Part shown: positions 6,102 to 6,621 of the stretch, one piece after another
How the letters are laid out: each line of letters starts with the position of its first letter
How positions within the stretch are numbered: position 1 is the stretch's first letter
DNA from: Pseudobdellovibrionaceae bacterium
GTDB taxonomy: Bacteria; Bdellovibrionota; Bdellovibrionia; Bdellovibrionales; JAMPXM01
Assembly: GCA_016791465.1 (NCBI GenBank)
Contig: JAEUWE010000033.1
Location: 1-6,621, forward strand
Length of the DNA: 6,621 nt
Reading direction: 5' to 3'
Program-made: the position numbers and the translations under genes
Notes under the pieces: model-generated
What the model was told of the DNA's origin: nothing
Databases searched by the model: none
What the model saw: the letters and a program-made list of their open reading frames with translations, nothing else

Positions 6102-6621
6102 GATCGCCGGTCATCTTTTTTGTTGGGTTTATACTGGGGTTCTCGCTCGAAGTTCGAGTGAAAGCTGAGGGTTCTGTTCAGCTGCGAAACATAACATCTT
6201 TAAGCCTCAATAATCGCGTTCTGCAGGAGCCCAAGGGCTGTTTCGAGCAGTCGTCAAAATGTGCATTTCAGATCTCGCTTGGACGAAAGCTCGATATTCC
6301 TTTTTCTGGTGGCCGTTGGTATTTCTCGCAGAATTCGATGTTGATTCGTCAGGGAGATTGGTCGGAGCTTCGTCTTGTGGAGGGGATGCTTCGCTTCAAA
6401 GCCGAGACAGGCGCGCGCGGCACGATTGTAACTGACCTTATTCAAGTCATCCTTGAAGGAACGTCGGCTTCTGCAGATGTCTTCGTTGAAAAAAACAAAG
6501 ACCAGGTTCGCGTTGTGAATGTCGGTGACCATGATGTCGCCATTTCGCGCCGTACGGCCCAGGGGTTTCAATCTCGTCGAGAATTTCTACCGCCGGGAAC
6601 GGAAATTTTAGTTGAACGTCC
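6098..6621 (+). CDS. Exported FecR-like protein (partial, 3' end beyond window)
   Basis: An ATG at 6098 overlaps the TPR gene's TGA and the frame stays open to the window edge, giving 174 residues. Residues 1-23 form a signal peptide: one Arg, a hydrophobic stretch (VIFFVGFILGF) and a likely signal-peptidase site VKA before E24. The mature part is beta-rich. Two cysteines, C48 and C55, could form a disulfide in the periplasm. The stretch at about 91-150 (LRLVEGMLRF, TGARGTIVTD, VFVEKNKDQVRVVNVGD) has the pattern of a FecR domain: a value-giving strand, a protected -T-T/V- turn, then the V-V-x-G-D strand. Outside iron signalling, FecR domains occur in many periplasmic proteins. No peptidoglycan-binding motif such as LysM is visible in the part present. 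Family assignment is tentative; export and coding status are better supported. Confidence 0.7.
   Translation, partial: MRSPVIFFVGFILGFSLEVRVKAEGSVQLRNITSLSLNNRVLQEPKGCFEQSSKCAFQISLGRKLDIPFSGGRWYFSQNSMLIRQGDWSELRLVEGMLRFKAETGARGTIVTDLIQVILEGTSASADVFVEKNKDQVRVVNVGDHDVAISRRTAQGFQSRREFLPPGTEILVER

Noticed and set aside
1..6621. Recurrent heptamer GCGAACG (nine copies on either strand, counted by eye) as a possible uptake or chi-like signal
   Set aside because: Most copies fall in the same codon phase as a G-ending codon followed by CGA ACG (Arg-Thr), which fits codon preference; a genome-wide count would be needed to revive the idea.

Overview
The window reads as a compact, mid-GC bacterial chromosome segment with no mobile element, CRISPR array, rRNA or tRNA. 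The mix of genes is a two-domain GYF_2 membrane protein, an HU gene divergent from argS, an RlmM-like methyltransferase, and TPR and FecR-like envelope proteins. It suggests a Gram-negative diderm; a Bdellovibrio-type (Bdellovibrionota) or other former deltaproteobacterial lineage is my best guess. That placement is inference from gene style and not from a marker.

Region 1 (1-2136, + strand): the tail of an unrecognised basic protein ends at 198. An intergenic hairpin follows. Then comes a 627-residue protein with two N-terminal GYF_2-like domains, an acidic patch, a long Ala/Pro/Val-rich linker, one membrane helix and a C-terminal part that is first beta-rich and then helical. The best start is 253, behind a strong Shine-Dalgarno sequence, and not the upstream ATG at 235.

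Region 2 (2137-2537): a 90-residue HU/IHF-family DNA-binding protein lies on the minus strand. It is convergent with the GYF gene (15 bases between stop codons) and divergent from argS (113 bases between starts). Its start is a GTG at 2424 with an AGGAG six bases upstream, which removes a spurious 30-residue extension.

Region 3 (2538-6621, + strand) looks like one transcription unit. argS encodes arginyl-tRNA synthetase. It overlaps by 4 bases (GTGA) a 332-residue Rossmann 2'-O-methyltransferase resembling RlmM, with an intact K-D-K-E tetrad. After 52 bases comes a membrane-anchored coiled-coil/TPR protein of the CpoB/YbgF type. That gene overlaps by 4 bases (ATGA) an exported FecR-like protein which runs off the window. 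The unit therefore joins translation functions (tRNA charging, probable rRNA methylation) to two cell-envelope proteins.

Nothing here is clearly a wholly new system. The most interesting items are the tandem-GYF transmembrane protein, the shortened RlmM-like enzyme coupled to argS, and the uncharacterised TPR/FecR-like pair.
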